NCBI GenBank assembly: GCA_034440575.1
Contig: JAOTOL010001455.1
Span: forward strand, 558,001-622,000
DNA length: 64,000 nucleotides
Reading direction: 5' to 3'
Source of the DNA: Imbricaverruca yamaguchii
Lineage: Eukaryota > Arthropoda > Thecostraca > Neoverrucidae
Below, in pieces: positions 63,850 to 64,000 of the stretch. Under the pieces are notes generated by a model. The model saw only the letters and a list, made by a program, of their open reading frames with translations, searched no databases and had not been told where the DNA came from. A program made the translations under genes and the position numbers. Every line of letters begins with the position of its first letter. Position 1 is the stretch's first letter.

Positions 63850-64000
63850 TCACGAATATAACGTTATCAAGTCATTAAGCGATCAGGCTCAATAATAGTC
63901 ACTGGGGGGCACCGGAGCTAAACCCATCAAGGAAAGGGGAATACGCGATAAAAATGATTCAAACACACCTCAATAACTATCATATCCTTGACCCTAAGGA
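63850..64000 (-). mobile_element. CR1 3'-UTR fragment, cut by the window end
   Basis: 'ttatcaagtcattaagcgat', 'caggctcaataatagtcact' and 'taaacccatcaagg' follow the order of the CR1 3' end at 49380-49480 and 29249-29340. Diverged. The coding part would lie beyond the window. Confidence 0.6.

Overview
This is a 64-kb stretch of eukaryotic, almost certainly arthropod, nuclear DNA. The reasons: one spliced gene encodes a Knirps-type (NR0A) nuclear-receptor-like repressor, a family I know from arthropods; introns carry canonical GT/AG ends; TTAGG-rich motifs are scattered in two places; and most of the rest is decayed transposable elements (CR1 and RNase H-bearing I-group LINEs, a Penelope-like element, DNA-transposon remnants, a tRNA-derived SINE), minisatellites and long (AT)n tracts. 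I cannot tell crustacean from chelicerate or other arthropod. There are no bacterial-style operons and no CRISPR array.

Layout. 1-10 kb: one good internal exon of an unknown gene on the minus strand (1206-1343), a tRNA-derived SINE (about 2411-2601), a perfect 30-bp palindrome (5641-5670), a 2-kb foldback element (6391-8397) and a degenerate satellite of about 275 bp (8440-9660). 10-18 kb: unrecognised sequence, a MITE with a clean 3-bp target duplication (11691-12082), two local tandem duplications, and a TTAGG-rich dispersed repeat. 18.4-23.9 kb: copy A of a large dispersed repeat, interrupted by a 5'-truncated CR1 with a target duplication, then the 3' half of an I-group LINE. 24-27 kb: degenerate minisatellite, a CR1 fragment split by an (AT)n tract, and a dead Penelope-like element. 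27.8-34 kb: a near full-length CR1 (29249-33763) flanked by a 9-bp target duplication, with a promoter-like array of 167-bp monomers, an ORF1 with an SGNH-esterase signature, and an ORF2 that has lost the RT fingers. 35-42 kb: minisatellites, LINE scraps and a suspicious homopolymer-rich stretch (38.7-40.1 kb) that looks like a consensus artefact. 43.4-49.3 kb: a nearly complete but dead I-group LINE on the minus strand.

50.5-55.8 kb: the main gene of the window, a Knirps-like repressor in five predicted coding exons, all joined in phase 0, giving a predicted protein of about 388 residues. It has an intact two-finger DNA-binding domain, no ligand-binding domain, and ends in two CtBP-type PLDL/PLNLS motifs. 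The exon that opens the DNA-binding domain is preceded by a 55-bp tandem repeat that duplicates its own 3' splice site. 56-64 kb: copy B of the large dispersed repeat, a rearranged I-group LINE with an inverted 5' part, and three tandem-repeat arrays. Copies A and B act as natural before-and-after alleles that date and define two of the insertions.

Apart from the Knirps-like gene and the single minus-strand exon, I see no host coding sequence I would defend.
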